Source: an uncultured Clostridia bacterium (GTDB lineage Bacteria; Bacillota; Clostridia; Christensenellales; Aristaeellaceae). Taken from it: a DNA stretch of 46,506 bases. This document shows positions 7,695 through 16,577 of the stretch, in pieces. The notes beneath the pieces are model-generated. The model was not told the DNA's origin, searched no databases, and saw only the letters and a program-made list of their open reading frames with translations. Made by a program: the position numbers and the translations under genes. The DNA is taken from NCBI GenBank assembly GCA_934632155.1, contig CAKTXZ010000020.1, positions 1 through 46,506 on the forward strand, given 5' to 3'. Each line of letters starts with the position of its first letter. Position 1 is the first letter of the stretch.

Positions 7695-8876
7695 AAAAAA
7701 AGAGTGATTGCGCTTCTTCTGGCACTGCTCGTATTGCTTCCCGAAATGGCGCTGGCCGCCGTGCCCGGCACGCTGAACCAGCAGATGGCCACCCGTTCGG
7801 GCCCGGGCACCAAGTACACCGAGGAGCTGGGCACGCTGCCCAGCAGCACCGATATTACCGTAACGGCGCAGGTTGAGACCGCCGGAACGATCTGGTATCA
7901 GGTGGAATTCCGGGAAAGCGGCCGGCTGTACCGCGCGTATACTGGCAAGAAACGCGTGAACGCCTACGGCAGCATTCCGTGGGAATCAAACGAATATTCC
8001 GAGGATGTCACCACCGCCTCCGTTAAGCCCTACTACGGCCCGGGCGACCAATACGCCCAGCGCCGCAAGACGGTAGACCGCGGCACGACCGTGCGCGTGT
8101 ACGGCGTGGAAGGTGATTGGGCAATGTGCGATTATCGTGAGGACGGGCGCTGGGCGCGCGGCTACATCAGCGTGTTCGACCTGAAAAAGACGGTTTCGGT
8201 GCCCGTGACGCCCACCCCCGTGCCGACCGCTACGCCCGAGCCGACGGCCACGCCCGAGCCCAAGGTGATCTTCAACATTCTGGATAAGGACAAGAAAATC
8301 TGCGTCGATTACTACGGCAATGAATACAGCTACGCCGGACACGACGAGGAATTCGCCTATATGGTGGGCATGCTGCCCGTGATGGAATACTTTGACGGCG
8401 TGCCCTGCATCCGCAGCCATACGGCGGTGTACAGCGGCCCGGCGGAATACTACTGGCGGCGCTGGAACACGAACGGCTCGGGATATTCCTACACGGGCAA
8501 GAACGATAAAAACCTGCGCATTTACGGCCGGGAGAACGGCTGGATCATGATCCGCTATCCGAGCGACGCCAACGGCGGCTATCGCTACGGCTGGGTGATT
8601 CCCGAGGCGATCTCCGTGGCAAACCAGAACAAAACGCCCAATGTGGACTTTGCCTATCTGCCCGCCATTACCACCCATTATGTCGACGCCACAGACGACC
8701 CGGATCGCAGCATCCAGTACGGCGGCACCACCGTATCCGAGCATGTGGAGGTGACGGCGCTGGCGTTCCTGAACAACAAGCGCGAATGGGTCTATTGCGA
8801 ATATCACCTGCGCGAGGGCGCCTCCGTGTACCTCGCTCGCGGCTTCCTGCCTGCGAGCGGGCTGATGCTGCAATAA
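7692..8876 (+). CDS. Exported multi-SH3-domain protein
   Basis: The product is 394 aa. A signal peptide (MKKRVIALLLALLVLLPEM is its hydrophobic start) ends near ALA at about residue 22. SH3b-like repeats follow: one at about 25-90 (MATRSGPGTKYTEELGTL), one at about 100-165 (VKPYYGPGDQYAQRR), then a Pro/Thr linker (PTPVPTATPEPTATPEP) and further SH3-like segments (HTAVYSGPAEYYWRRW, GWIMIRYPS). Bacterial SH3 domains usually bind peptidoglycan. No catalytic domain is seen, so it is probably a wall-binding or scaffold protein. The start is set by the signal peptide, as no Shine-Dalgarno is immediately upstream. Confidence 0.85.
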   Translation: MKKRVIALLLALLVLLPEMALAAVPGTLNQQMATRSGPGTKYTEELGTLPSSTDITVTAQVETAGTIWYQVEFRESGRLYRAYTGKKRVNAYGSIPWESNEYSEDVTTASVKPYYGPGDQYAQRRKTVDRGTTVRVYGVEGDWAMCDYREDGRWARGYISVFDLKKTVSVPVTPTPVPTATPEPTATPEPKVIFNILDKDKKICVDYYGNEYSYAGHDEEFAYMVGMLPVMEYFDGVPCIRSHTAVYSGPAEYYWRRWNTNGSGYSYTGKNDKNLRIYGRENGWIMIRYPSDANGGYRYGWVIPEAISVANQNKTPNVDFAYLPAITTHYVDATDDPDRSIQYGGTTVSEHVEVTALAFLNNKREWVYCEYHLREGASVYLARGFLPASGLMLQ

Positions 8877-8959
8877 GCCGCGCCTCCGGTCAGAAAACGC
8901 GAAGCAGGGAATCACGGGCGGCGCCCCGCTGCCGTGAAGGCCGCCGCCCGAAAGGGAAA

Positions 8960-9006
8960 ACAAAAGCGCTCCGGCTCACAGAAATGCAATGTGGGCCGGA
9001 GCGCTT
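8960..9006 (-). terminator. Terminator for the minus-strand exported protein gene
   Basis: AAGCGCTCCGGC (8964-8975) pairs with GCCGGAGCGCTT (8995-9006), extended by CACA/TGTG towards the loop. On the minus strand the stem is followed by a T-rich tract (TTTTGTTTT). The remaining part of the 8877-9157 spacer is GC-rich and shows no gene. Confidence 0.7.
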
Positions 9007-9135
9007 CCGGTTGACGAAATATGCGCGGCTGGCTCTGCCGCGCCCTTCCGGGGCGCTTTCTCTAAGGCCCCTTCGCGCCGGAGCGGCGCGCGGCCGGCTT
9101 TGCCGCGCCGCTTGCGTGAACGCGGGCGCGGTCGA

Positions 9136-9159
9136 GGGCTGCGAAAGCCCGGCGTTTTT
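9136..9159 (+). terminator. Possible plus-strand terminator overlapping the convergent gene end
   Basis: GGGCT (9136-9140) pairs with AGCCC (9146-9150), followed by GGCG and five T. The stem is short. It overlaps the stop codon of the convergent gene at 9158. Confidence 0.4.
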
Positions 9160-10174
9160 ATTTCACATACAGATCGTCGCGAAGCCGGTAAATGGTGCAG
9201 CCGCGATTTTTGGTGCAAATCGCCTCCACAAACCATTCCGCCTTCTTCGCGGCGTCATACTGGATATAGCCCCAGCGCACGCCGTTGACGCGTTCGCCCT
9301 TCATGTTGCTGTCCGTCCAGTGCACCTCGTCGGTCGCGGGGTCGTAATCGGTCATGAACAGCAGGCTGTGCGGGCCGTTGCCGTAATAATAATAGCCGAC
9401 CATCTGGAAAAAGTCGCCGCGGCGAACGCTGTGCAGCACTTCGCGGCACTTTTCCATGTTCTCTGCCTTGGAAAGGGCGGGATCATACTTGAACTGCGCG
9501 GCGATTTCAAAGGGCGCGCCGTCCGACGGGCCCTCCGCGCGCCATTCGATGCCGTAGTCGTAGGGCGCGCTGTCCGCCTTGGATTTGTTCTTGGGCATGT
9601 AAAGCGTGAGCGTGGGGTACGCCGCCATGCGATAGGCGGGAGAGAAGGTGTCAAACAGGCGCATGACAAAATTTTTGCATACGCCCACGTGCCAATCCTC
9701 CTGCGCGGGGGCGAAGCGGTATTCCTTGCTTTTGCTGTTTCGCAGCGCCTCGTCGAACATATCGGCGATGAGTTGATCGCGCGGCGAAATGATGCGAATC
9801 GTCTCGGCGGCGGTTTCGCCGCTTTCGGCCGCGGCAGTCAGCGTAAGCGTCGCGCCGGCGGTGAAGTATTCGCCCTCCTCGGGGCTGAAGGCGTCGTCGA
9901 TTACGCCGCCGTTCGCCTGCAGCGTTTTTTCTGCGCCGTCGTCAAAGCGCAGCACGGCGGTCATGGCGGCCGCGCTGGGGCAGGTCGCCTTGACGGGCAA
10001 CACGCTGCCGGCCTCAAAGGTTTGCCCGCGCCGCGGCGCGCTGACCGTGATTATCATGCGCGGAGGCGCTTCGCGGTAGGAAATTTCCTCCTCGTCGTCC
10101 TGTGCGAGAACAGGCAGCAGCGGAAAAAGCAGCAGGGCGGCCAGCGCCGCCAAGCACCGGTGAAGACGCGTCAT
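9158..10174 (-). CDS. Exported papain-like (CHAP/NlpC-type) protein, uncharacterised
   Basis: The product is 338 aa with a signal peptide at residues 1-24 (LAALAALLLFPLLPVLA). A beta-rich domain with Ig-like features covers about 38-130 (MIITVSAPRRGQTFEAG). The C-terminal domain (about 135-335) has a Cys at the start of a helix (VGVCKNFVMRLF, Cys166), then PHSLLFM (His269) and HWTDSNM (Asp288, Asn290), the order expected of a papain-like Cys-His-Asp site as in CHAP or NlpC/P60 proteins. This assignment is inference; it could be a peptidase, amidase or acyltransferase. The gene starts nine bases after the lipid-kinase gene, and its GGAGG overlaps that gene's stop codon. Confidence 0.7.
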   Translation of the reverse strand: MTRLHRCLAALAALLLFPLLPVLAQDDEEEISYREAPPRMIITVSAPRRGQTFEAGSVLPVKATCPSAAAMTAVLRFDDGAEKTLQANGGVIDDAFSPEEGEYFTAGATLTLTAAAESGETAAETIRIISPRDQLIADMFDEALRNSKSKEYRFAPAQEDWHVGVCKNFVMRLFDTFSPAYRMAAYPTLTLYMPKNKSKADSAPYDYGIEWRAEGPSDGAPFEIAAQFKYDPALSKAENMEKCREVLHSVRRGDFFQMVGYYYYGNGPHSLLFMTDYDPATDEVHWTDSNMKGERVNGVRWGYIQYDAAKKAEWFVEAICTKNRGCTIYRLRDDLYVK

Positions 10175-10183
10175 AACAGGGGT

Positions 10184-11050
10184 TCACCTCCGAATCCAAA
10201 GCGCTTGGGGCAGTACGGCCGCCTCCGCGCGCGATATGGCCTTGATTTCGCCGTCAACGTTAACGCGCATGCCGGGCGCGGAAAAGACGATGCTTTTCGC
10301 GCGGCAGTAATGCGTTTCGGGAAAGGAAAGAATTTTGCCCTGCATCAGCTGAATCAGGCGGCGAATTAAATGCCGCTTGGGAATGCGGTCGACCACCACA
10401 ATATCCAGCAGCCCGTCGTCCGCCTTGGCCTTGGGCGCGATTCGAATGCCGCCGCCGATCACGCCGCCGTTGGCCGCCGCCAGCACAAACACCGGCGCGG
10501 TGCGCGTCTCGCCGCCGTCGATTTGGTAGGTCAATTCAATGGCGCGAAAGCGAAAAAGCGTTTGCAGCACGCCGTAGAGGTAGGGCAGCAGCCCGCGGCA
10601 AAAGCGCTTGGCGCGCTCGGCGTAGGTAAGCACCATCACGTCAAAGCCCGTGCCGATTTCGTTCAGGAACAGCCGGCCGTTTAATTGTCCCACGTCGGTT
10701 TTCTGCGGCGCGCTCTGCAGCGCGCGTTCCAGCGCGGCCATGGGCTCCAGCGGCACGCCGATGGTCTTGACAAAATCATTGCCCGTTCCGGCCGGGATAA
10801 CGCCCAGCGCCGTTTCCGTTCCCAGCAGCCCCTGCGCCGCCTCAAAGGCCGTGCCATCCCCTCCGATGGCAAGCACCGTTTCCGCGCCCTCGGCGGCGAA
10901 GCCCCGCGCCAGCGTCGTAGCGTCCCCCGGCCCCTTGGTCATGGTCAGGCGGCAGGGAACGCCCCTTTGCCGGAGCGCCGCTTCCACCTGCCGGCCGATT
11001 TTTCCGCCTCTGCCGTTGCCGGCGGTGGGGTTGCAAATGGCCTCAATCAT
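10184..11050 (-). CDS. Diacylglycerol/lipid kinase family protein (DAGK catalytic domain)
   Basis: The product is 288 aa from the ATG at 11050, preceded by CAGGTGAAACGA; an ATG 15 codons upstream lacks a ribosome site. Family hallmarks are the N-terminal ICNPTAGNGRG, the nucleotide-binding loop LAIGGDGT and the IPAGTGNDF motif, then LNEIGTGFD and a C-terminal beta domain with VNVDGE. Such enzymes phosphorylate diacylglycerol or related lipids at the membrane, feeding phosphatidic acid back into lipid synthesis; some members act on other lipids. It is the first gene of a two-gene operon with the exported papain-like protein. Confidence 0.9.
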   Translation of the reverse strand: MIEAICNPTAGNGRGGKIGRQVEAALRQRGVPCRLTMTKGPGDATTLARGFAAEGAETVLAIGGDGTAFEAAQGLLGTETALGVIPAGTGNDFVKTIGVPLEPMAALERALQSAPQKTDVGQLNGRLFLNEIGTGFDVMVLTYAERAKRFCRGLLPYLYGVLQTLFRFRAIELTYQIDGGETRTAPVFVLAAANGGVIGGGIRIAPKAKADDGLLDIVVVDRIPKRHLIRRLIQLMQGKILSFPETHYCRAKSIVFSAPGMRVNVDGEIKAISRAEAAVLPQALWIRR

Positions 11051-11154
11051 TCGTTTCACCTGATTTACGGTAATCTGTTTCATGGGCGTATGCATTCATG
11101 ACGATTGTCAGCGCCCCGCCGACCCGGAGAAATCGCCGCGCGATTTTCGTCATC

Positions 11155-11183
11155 ATTATAGCATATGAACGCCTGTTTGAAAA
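11155..11183 (-). promoter_or_regulatory. Promoter for the lipid-kinase operon
   Basis: On the minus strand TTTTCA (11183-11178), 17 bases, TATAAT (11160-11155). The -10 is perfect, the -35 weak. Confidence 0.6.
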
Positions 11184-11248
11184 GGACGGAAATGTGGCGT
11201 GAGCGGCGATGGAATTCTTTACACGGGGTTGGGGCGGCAAGAAAGCCG

Positions 11249-11278
11249 TTGCGTATTTGAATGGTCTTGTGGTATAAT
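11249..11278 (+). promoter_or_regulatory. Promoter for the CdaR-like regulator
   Basis: TTGCGT (11249-11254), 18 bases, TATAAT (11273-11278), about 42 bases before the start codon at 11320. It is divergent from the lipid-kinase promoter. Confidence 0.65.
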
Positions 11279-11319
11279 TATAAAGGATGCGTTTGCTATT
11301 TTGGAACGGAGGCATTTTT

Positions 11320-12390
11320 ATGGACAATCGATTGATTTATCAGCTGCAGCCCATTCTGGCGAAGCTGCACGCGCCGATTTCGCTGTTGGACGAGGACGGC
11401 AATTGCCTCATTCCCAACAACGATATTCGCTTTACCCTGCCGCCGCTGCCGGCGCAGGGCGAGGCCGTGACGCACGACGGGCGCATGTATATGATCTGCT
11501 CCACCGTGCCCGAATGGGTGCTGATGACCACCATAACGGACGCGGACGCCGCGCGGGACGCGTTTGTGCTCTGCGATGCGATGATTTCCGCCGTCGTGGC
11601 CGCCAGCGAGGCGGGAAACGACCTGAACAACGCCTACCAGCGCATTTTGCAAAACGAGCTTTCTCTGGCGGAGCTGGACGCGATGGCGGACGAGCACCAT
11701 ATCGTCGCCGCCGCGCCCCGCTGCGTGCTTTTGTTCCACATGGTGCAGGTGCAGCAGCGCAGCGCCTATGAAATTCTCAGCGAGCTTTTGCCGCGCACGC
11801 CGCAGGATGCGCTGGTTGCGATGGATAAGCACACCGCCGCGCTGGTGAAGGATATGACCGGCATGGAGGATGAGGACGAGCTGCGCCAGTTCGCCTGCGC
11901 AGTGCAGGAAACGCTGCTGGGCGAAATGGCGCTGACGGCCACGGTGGGCATCGGCGAAACGGCGCGCGACGTGGGCGAGCTGCACGCTTCCTACCGTCAG
12001 GCGCGCCGCGCCATCGAGATTGGCCGCGTGTATTCGCCGGATGAGACCATTCACATCTACCGCTGTATGCTGCTGGAGCGTTTTTTGTCCGATCTGCCCC
12101 CGGAAACGGCGGAGCATTACCACAATTTGCTCTTTAACCGCTCAACCGCGCGCCTCTTTGGCGAGGAGATGCTCTACACCATTGAAATGTTCTTCAAGAA
12201 GGATCTTAACCTTTCCGACACCGCGCGGCAGCTGTATATCCATCGCAACACGCTGGTTTACAGGCTGGACAAGGTGCAGCGGCAGGTGGGGCTGGATCTG
12301 CGCAAATTCGAAGACGCGGTGACCTTCAAAATGCTGCTTGAAATGCGCAAGTGCGGCAATAATAAAGCCAAGGCAAAGAAAACGCGCTAA
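11320..12390 (+). CDS. CdaR/PucR-family transcriptional regulator
   Basis: The product is 356 aa. ATG 11320 is chosen because GGAGG lies just upstream. The N-terminal third (ISLLDEDGNCLIPNND) resembles a sugar-diacid-recognition-type sensor domain. A middle domain (about 120-270) contains the GGDEF-like region typical of this family (VGIGETARDVGELHASYRQ). The C-terminal HTH_30 reads TARQLYIHRNTLVYRLDK. Members usually respond to a small molecule and control nearby genes. It sits 21 bases before the S41 protease gene, so it may control its own operon. The effector is unknown. Confidence 0.88.
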   Translation: MDNRLIYQLQPILAKLHAPISLLDEDGNCLIPNNDIRFTLPPLPAQGEAVTHDGRMYMICSTVPEWVLMTTITDADAARDAFVLCDAMISAVVAASEAGNDLNNAYQRILQNELSLAELDAMADEHHIVAAAPRCVLLFHMVQVQQRSAYEILSELLPRTPQDALVAMDKHTAALVKDMTGMEDEDELRQFACAVQETLLGEMALTATVGIGETARDVGELHASYRQARRAIEIGRVYSPDETIHIYRCMLLERFLSDLPPETAEHYHNLLFNRSTARLFGEEMLYTIEMFFKKDLNLSDTARQLYIHRNTLVYRLDKVQRQVGLDLRKFEDAVTFKMLLEMRKCGNNKAKAKKTR

Positions 12391-12411
12391 TCGTGCGGGA
12401 GGGAAGAAGCA

Positions 12412-13647
12412 ATGAAGAAAATCAGGCGCGCGCTGATGGTGCTGCTGGCGGCGGCGCTGTGCTGCGGCGCGGCGGCGTCCGCCCATTCGGCCGGGCTGTT
12501 TAACTTTTTCGGCAAGAATAAAGCCGTGACCATCTCGCAGGAGGAATACGACCGGCTTTCCCGCTTTGCCAAGCTGGATGAGATCATGCAGTATATCGAC
12601 GCCTGGTATTACGAGGAGCCGGACGAGGAGCGCCTGCTTCAGGCCGCGGCGACGGGGCTGGTGGCCGGGCTGGGCGATATTTATTCCTTCTATTATACGC
12701 CTGACGCATGGAAGGAAAGCCAGGAGGACGACGAGGGCGAATACGGCGGCGTCGGGCTGGAGTTGCAGAGCAGCTATACCGACGCGAACGTGCGCATCAC
12801 CCGCGTTTTCCGCGACACGCCTGCCGAGGCGGCCGGCATTCTCAAGGGCGATCTGCTTGTGCGCGTGGCGGACGTGGAGGTCGACGTGTATACCATGCAG
12901 GAGGCCGTGAATATCATGCGCGGCGCGGTGGGCGAGGCGGTGGAGATCGAGGTCTACCGCGACGGCGAATACCTGACCTTCTCCGTTCCGCGCGCGGTGA
13001 TTCACGTCAACCGCATCGAATACGCCATGCTGGACGAGCAAATCGGCTATATCATGCTTTATCAGTTTGCCGGAGAAAGTCAGGCGGAGTTTGCGCAGGC
13101 GCTTTCCGCCCTTCGCGGGCAGGGCGCACAGGCGCTGATCGTCGATCTGCGTGATAACGGCGGCGGCTGGGTGGACGCGGCGGTGGACATCGCCGATCTG
13201 TTCCTGCCCAAGAATCAGGTGCTTGTCTACGCGCAGAACCGGCAGGGCGAAAAGGAAAGCTTGAAAACCAGGCTGGACGCCTGCGACGATATTCCGCTGG
13301 TGTTTCTGGTCAACGGCTCGTCGGCCTCGGCCTCTGAGATTCTCGCCGGCGGGCTGCAGGATCTGAACCGCGCTGCGCTGGTGGGCGAAAAGACCTTTGG
13401 CAAGGGCGTGATGCAGGTCGTCATTCCGCTCGAGGGGGATGAGGACGGCTTCCAGCTGACCTATGCGCAGTATTTCCTGCCCTCCGGCGCGGCGGTGCAT
13501 AAGGTGGGGCTTACGCCGGATGTGGAAATCATTATGCCCGAGGAACTGGCCAAGACGCTCTTCCCGCTCGGCGATCTTTCCGACCCGCAATTGGCCAAGG
13601 CGCTGGAAATTGCACGGGGCTTGCTGCCCGCGCAGAACGCGGCGTAA
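12412..13647 (+). CDS. C-terminal processing peptidase, S41 family
   Basis: The product is 411 aa, with GGGAGG upstream of the start. A signal or anchor segment lies at about 4-27. A PDZ domain spans about 110-195 (GGVGLELQ, AGILKGDLLVRV). The protease core holds the strand VDLRDNGGGWVD, and the catalytic pair sits where expected: Ser306 in SASAS and Lys331 in GEKTFGKG, 25 residues apart as in Tsp/CtpB. It cleaves exported proteins from their C-terminal end outside the membrane. It is co-directional with the CdaR-like regulator and followed by a strong terminator. Confidence 0.95.
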   Translation: MKKIRRALMVLLAAALCCGAAASAHSAGLFNFFGKNKAVTISQEEYDRLSRFAKLDEIMQYIDAWYYEEPDEERLLQAAATGLVAGLGDIYSFYYTPDAWKESQEDDEGEYGGVGLELQSSYTDANVRITRVFRDTPAEAAGILKGDLLVRVADVEVDVYTMQEAVNIMRGAVGEAVEIEVYRDGEYLTFSVPRAVIHVNRIEYAMLDEQIGYIMLYQFAGESQAEFAQALSALRGQGAQALIVDLRDNGGGWVDAAVDIADLFLPKNQVLVYAQNRQGEKESLKTRLDACDDIPLVFLVNGSSASASEILAGGLQDLNRAALVGEKTFGKGVMQVVIPLEGDEDGFQLTYAQYFLPSGAAVHKVGLTPDVEIIMPEELAKTLFPLGDLSDPQLAKALEIARGLLPAQNAA

Positions 13648-13863
13648 GGAAAAAAGCATCGCCACGCTGCGAAAGTGCCGTCGTTTCTTCGAAGACGGTT
13701 TTGAAATTCGATCTGCAAACGCTCCGTCCGCCCAGGTCTTTTGCGTTCCGTTCTGCTTCGTTTCCCCGATTCGGAGAGAAACGCGCTTCGCATGTCGCCG
13801 CATTTTCACCAGCGGCATGGGATGCATCGGCAGAAAAGGCGCGCGGCGTTCGTGAAGCGAAAG

Positions 13864-13910
13864 AAACGCTCTGCCCTACCGGCCATGCCGTATGGGACAG
13901 AGCGTTTTTT
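13864..13910. terminator. Bidirectional terminator between convergent genes
   Basis: AAACGCTCTG-CCC (13864-13876) pairs with GGG-A-CAGAGCGTTT (13894-13907), followed by a T run on the plus strand and, on the other strand, by A/T-rich sequence. It serves the S41 gene and probably the ybaB-recR-rmuC operon. The rest of the 397-base spacer (13648-14044) shows no supported gene. Confidence 0.8.
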
Positions 13911-14044
13911 ACCGTCCGCATTTCCCGCTTACAGGGCGCTGACAAACAACGCGCGGGCGAAAAGCTCGCGCGCTGTCTTCAACCCGCCGCAAGCGCGCTA
14001 TTGCCTTCGGAACGGCGAATTGGTTTTTCCCCTCGCGAGAGCTT

Positions 14045-14455
14045 TTATTGCGGCTTTGCGCTGTCGTCGTTTTCGCTTTGCGGCGCGTTCTCCTCGGCCT
14101 GCGCGGGCGCGTCGCCCGACGCTTGGGGCGCTTCGGGCTGCTCGGACGCGCCGGGATAGATATCCTCCAGCGCCTCGCGCACTGCGTCCAGCTCCTCCCG
14201 CGTCATGGTCTGCATTTCCTCAACGACCTTCTCCACCCGGGAACGGCAGGCAAACATGCCGGTAATGCCGCTGTCGTCCACGGCCTTTTTCACCTTGCCC
14301 GCCGCGTCGATCACGGCGGATTTCGCCTGCTCGTAGAGCGGCTCGCCCTTCTGCGCCAGCGTCTCGATCGCGTCCTGCGTTTTTTCCACGCCCGCGGCCA
14401 CGGCGCCGATGCCGGCCTTGAGCACCTTCTTCAATTCATTGCCGATCTGATCCAT
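14045..14455 (-). CDS. Small helical protein of unknown function
   Basis: The product is 136 aa from the ATG at 14455, with AAAGGAG upstream. The N-terminal two thirds are predicted helical (MDQIGNELKKVLKAGIG, then KKAVDDSGITGMF), and the C-terminal tail is acidic and rich in Pro, Gln and Ala (ASEQPEAPQASGDAPAQ). It lacks a signal peptide and membrane segments. The arrangement recalls phasin-like or nucleoid-associated small proteins, but I cannot assign it. It is the last gene of the ybaB-recR-rmuC unit. Confidence 0.7.
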   Translation of the reverse strand: MDQIGNELKKVLKAGIGAVAAGVEKTQDAIETLAQKGEPLYEQAKSAVIDAAGKVKKAVDDSGITGMFACRSRVEKVVEEMQTMTREELDAVREALEDIYPGASEQPEAPQASGDAPAQAEENAPQSENDDSAKPQ

Positions 14456-14554
14456 GTTGATCGCTCCTTTCAAAGCTAGTATGTCATAAAACGGCGAAAT
14501 TGTATCGTTAAATTGTTCCAAAACCACGTTTGAGCGCTTCAAAGCCGCGCCTGC

Positions 14555-15949
14555 TTATTCCTCGTCCCCGGCCTGCGCGGGCTCGTCCTCCGCCGTGCCC
14601 AGCAGCTGCGCGGCCTGCTCGCCGTCCTCCAGCGTTTCCACCTGCCGCAGCCTGCGTTCGATCGTGCGCGTTTTGCGCGACGCCGTTTCGATGGATTTGG
14701 AAACGGTGTTCATCTGCTTCTGCGTCGCTTCCAAAATACGTGCGAAATTGCCAAATTCTGTCTTCACGGCGCGCAGCAGGTTCCACACCTCGCTGGAGCG
14801 TTTTTCGATGGCCAGCGTGCGGAAGCCGACCTGCAGGCTGGTCAGCAGCGCGTTGAGCGTGGTGGGCCCGGCGACGATCACGCGGAATTTTTCCTGCATT
14901 TCCTCGCACAGTCCGCGGGCGCGCAGCGCCTCGGCGTACAGCCCCTCGACGGGCAGGAACATGACGGCGAAATCCGTCGTGTGCGGCGGGACGATATATT
15001 TGTCGTGGATACGCTTGGCTTCGGTGCGCAGCGCCGCGTTCAGCGCGCCCTCGGCCGCCTTTACCGCGTCCGCGTCGCCCGCGTCCTGCGCGGCGAGCAG
15101 CCGCTCGTAATCCTCGATGGGAAATTTGGAATCGATGGGCAGGTAAATTGTCCCCTCGCCCTGCCCAGGCAGCTTCACGGCAAATTCCACCCGCTGCGGC
15201 GCGCCCGGCACGACGGCGACGTTTTCGTCGTATTGACTGGGCGAGAGCACCTGCTGCAGCAGCGCGCCCAGCTGCATTTCGCCCCACACGCCGCGGCTTT
15301 TTACATTCGTCAGCACCTTTTTCAGGTCGCCTACGCCGCTGGCCAGCGATTGCATTTCGCCCAGCCCTTTATACACCTGCTCCAGCCGCTGGTTGACCAG
15401 CGAAAAGCTTTCGCCCAGCCGCTGATCCAACGTGGCGTGCAGCTTTTCATCCACCGTTTGGCGCATTTCCTCCAGCTTTTTGGCGTTTTCCTCCTGCAGG
15501 CGGTTTACGCTTTGGCTCAGCGTATCGCGCATGCGCTCGATGCGCTGCTCGTTTTGCGACAGCTTGTCGTCCAGCGTGGCGGTTACGCGGTGCAGCCGCT
15601 GATCCTGCGCCTCGCCAAAGGCGTCCAGCCGCCGCGCCAGCGCGTCCAGCCGCATGGCCTCGTCCCGCGCGCGCGCTTCCATTGCCTGGGTCAGGCGCGC
15701 GGACTGCAGGTCGCTCTGCTGCATATAATCGCCGCGGCTCAGCGTGGTTTGCGCATGGGCCTGCGTTTCACGCAGCAAAAGCGCCGTATCATCATTTGTG
15801 GATTGTAAAAGCCGGTCAAGCGCCTCCCGCTGCTCCGTGCCGCGCTTCTGGCGGCGAAGGATAACGCAAAGCAGCGCCGCCGACAGCGCCGCGAGCGCCA
15901 GCGCGATGATCCCCGCCCATGCGTTCAGGGCGGCCTGAATGTCCGTCAT
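14555..15949 (-). CDS. rmuC: RmuC-family DNA recombination protein
   Basis: The product is 464 aa. An N-terminal membrane segment (about 13-31) is followed by a long coiled coil (40-195), then the RmuC domain with KGLGEMQSLASGVGDLKKVL, NVKSRGVWGEMQLGALL, LPIDSKFPIEDYERLL and VIVAGPTTLNALLTSLQVG. RmuC proteins limit inversions and recombination at repeats; the domain is nuclease-like. AGGAG precedes the start. It lies 27 bases after recR, so it belongs to the same DNA-repair unit. Confidence 0.93.
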   Translation of the reverse strand: MTDIQAALNAWAGIIALALAALSAALLCVILRRQKRGTEQREALDRLLQSTNDDTALLLRETQAHAQTTLSRGDYMQQSDLQSARLTQAMEARARDEAMRLDALARRLDAFGEAQDQRLHRVTATLDDKLSQNEQRIERMRDTLSQSVNRLQEENAKKLEEMRQTVDEKLHATLDQRLGESFSLVNQRLEQVYKGLGEMQSLASGVGDLKKVLTNVKSRGVWGEMQLGALLQQVLSPSQYDENVAVVPGAPQRVEFAVKLPGQGEGTIYLPIDSKFPIEDYERLLAAQDAGDADAVKAAEGALNAALRTEAKRIHDKYIVPPHTTDFAVMFLPVEGLYAEALRARGLCEEMQEKFRVIVAGPTTLNALLTSLQVGFRTLAIEKRSSEVWNLLRAVKTEFGNFARILEATQKQMNTVSKSIETASRKTRTIERRLRQVETLEDGEQAAQLLGTAEDEPAQAGDEE

Positions 15950-15976
15950 TGCCTTTGCTCCTTTAGGCGCGGGGCG

Positions 15977-16576
15977 TTACAATTCCCTGCGCCCCTCCAT
16001 GGCCTTGGCCAGCGTTACCTCGTCGGCGTATTCCAGATCACTTCCGACCGGCACGCCATGGGCGATGCGCGTGACACGAATGCCCATGGGCTTAATCAGG
16101 CGCGCGATATAGGCCGCCGTGGCCTCGCCCTCGATGTCGGGGTTGGTGGCCAGAATGACCTCCGTCACGTCCTCGCTGCTCAGGCGCGACAGCAGCTCCT
16201 CGATGCGGATATCCTCCGGCCCGACGCCGTCCATAGGCGAAAGCGTGCCGCCCAGCACATGGTACAGGCCGCGAAAATCGCGCATGCGCTCCATGGCCGC
16301 CACATCGCGCGCGTCGCGCACCACGCAGATTTGGCCGTTATGGCGCGTCTCGTTCGCGCAGATGGGGCAATATTCATCCTGCGTGTAATTGCCGCAGCGG
16401 GCGCACAAACGCAGCGCCTTGCGTCCCTGCCACAGCGCCGCGGCCAGGTCCTTCACCTGATCCAGCGGCATGGCGGCGATGTGATAGGCCAGCCGCTGCG
16501 CGCTTTTTGCGCCGATGCCCGGCAGCCGCGCCAGCTGCAGCGCCATGCGGGCGATCGGGTCGTTTCCCTCCTGCAT
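15977..16576 (-). CDS. recR: Recombination mediator RecR
   Basis: The product is 199 aa, normal for RecR. The start at 16576 overlaps the ybaB stop region and gives the expected N-terminus before the helix-hairpin-helix LPGIGAKSAQRLAYH. A four-Cys zinc finger follows (CARCGNYTQDEYCPIC), then a Toprim domain (ICVVRDARDVAAME) and the conserved GTLSPMDGVGPEDIRI and ILATNPDIEGEATA blocks. RecR helps load RecA in gap repair with RecF and RecO. It is translationally adjacent to ybaB, as in many bacteria. Confidence 0.95.
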   Translation of the reverse strand: MQEGNDPIARMALQLARLPGIGAKSAQRLAYHIAAMPLDQVKDLAAALWQGRKALRLCARCGNYTQDEYCPICANETRHNGQICVVRDARDVAAMERMRDFRGLYHVLGGTLSPMDGVGPEDIRIEELLSRLSSEDVTEVILATNPDIEGEATAAYIARLIKPMGIRVTRIAHGVPVGSDLEYADEVTLAKAMEGRREL

Positions 16577-16577
16577 G

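Noticed and set aside
13532..13945. Minus-strand open frame opposite the S41 gene end
   Set aside because: It crosses a terminator and overlaps a secure gene; no start signal.
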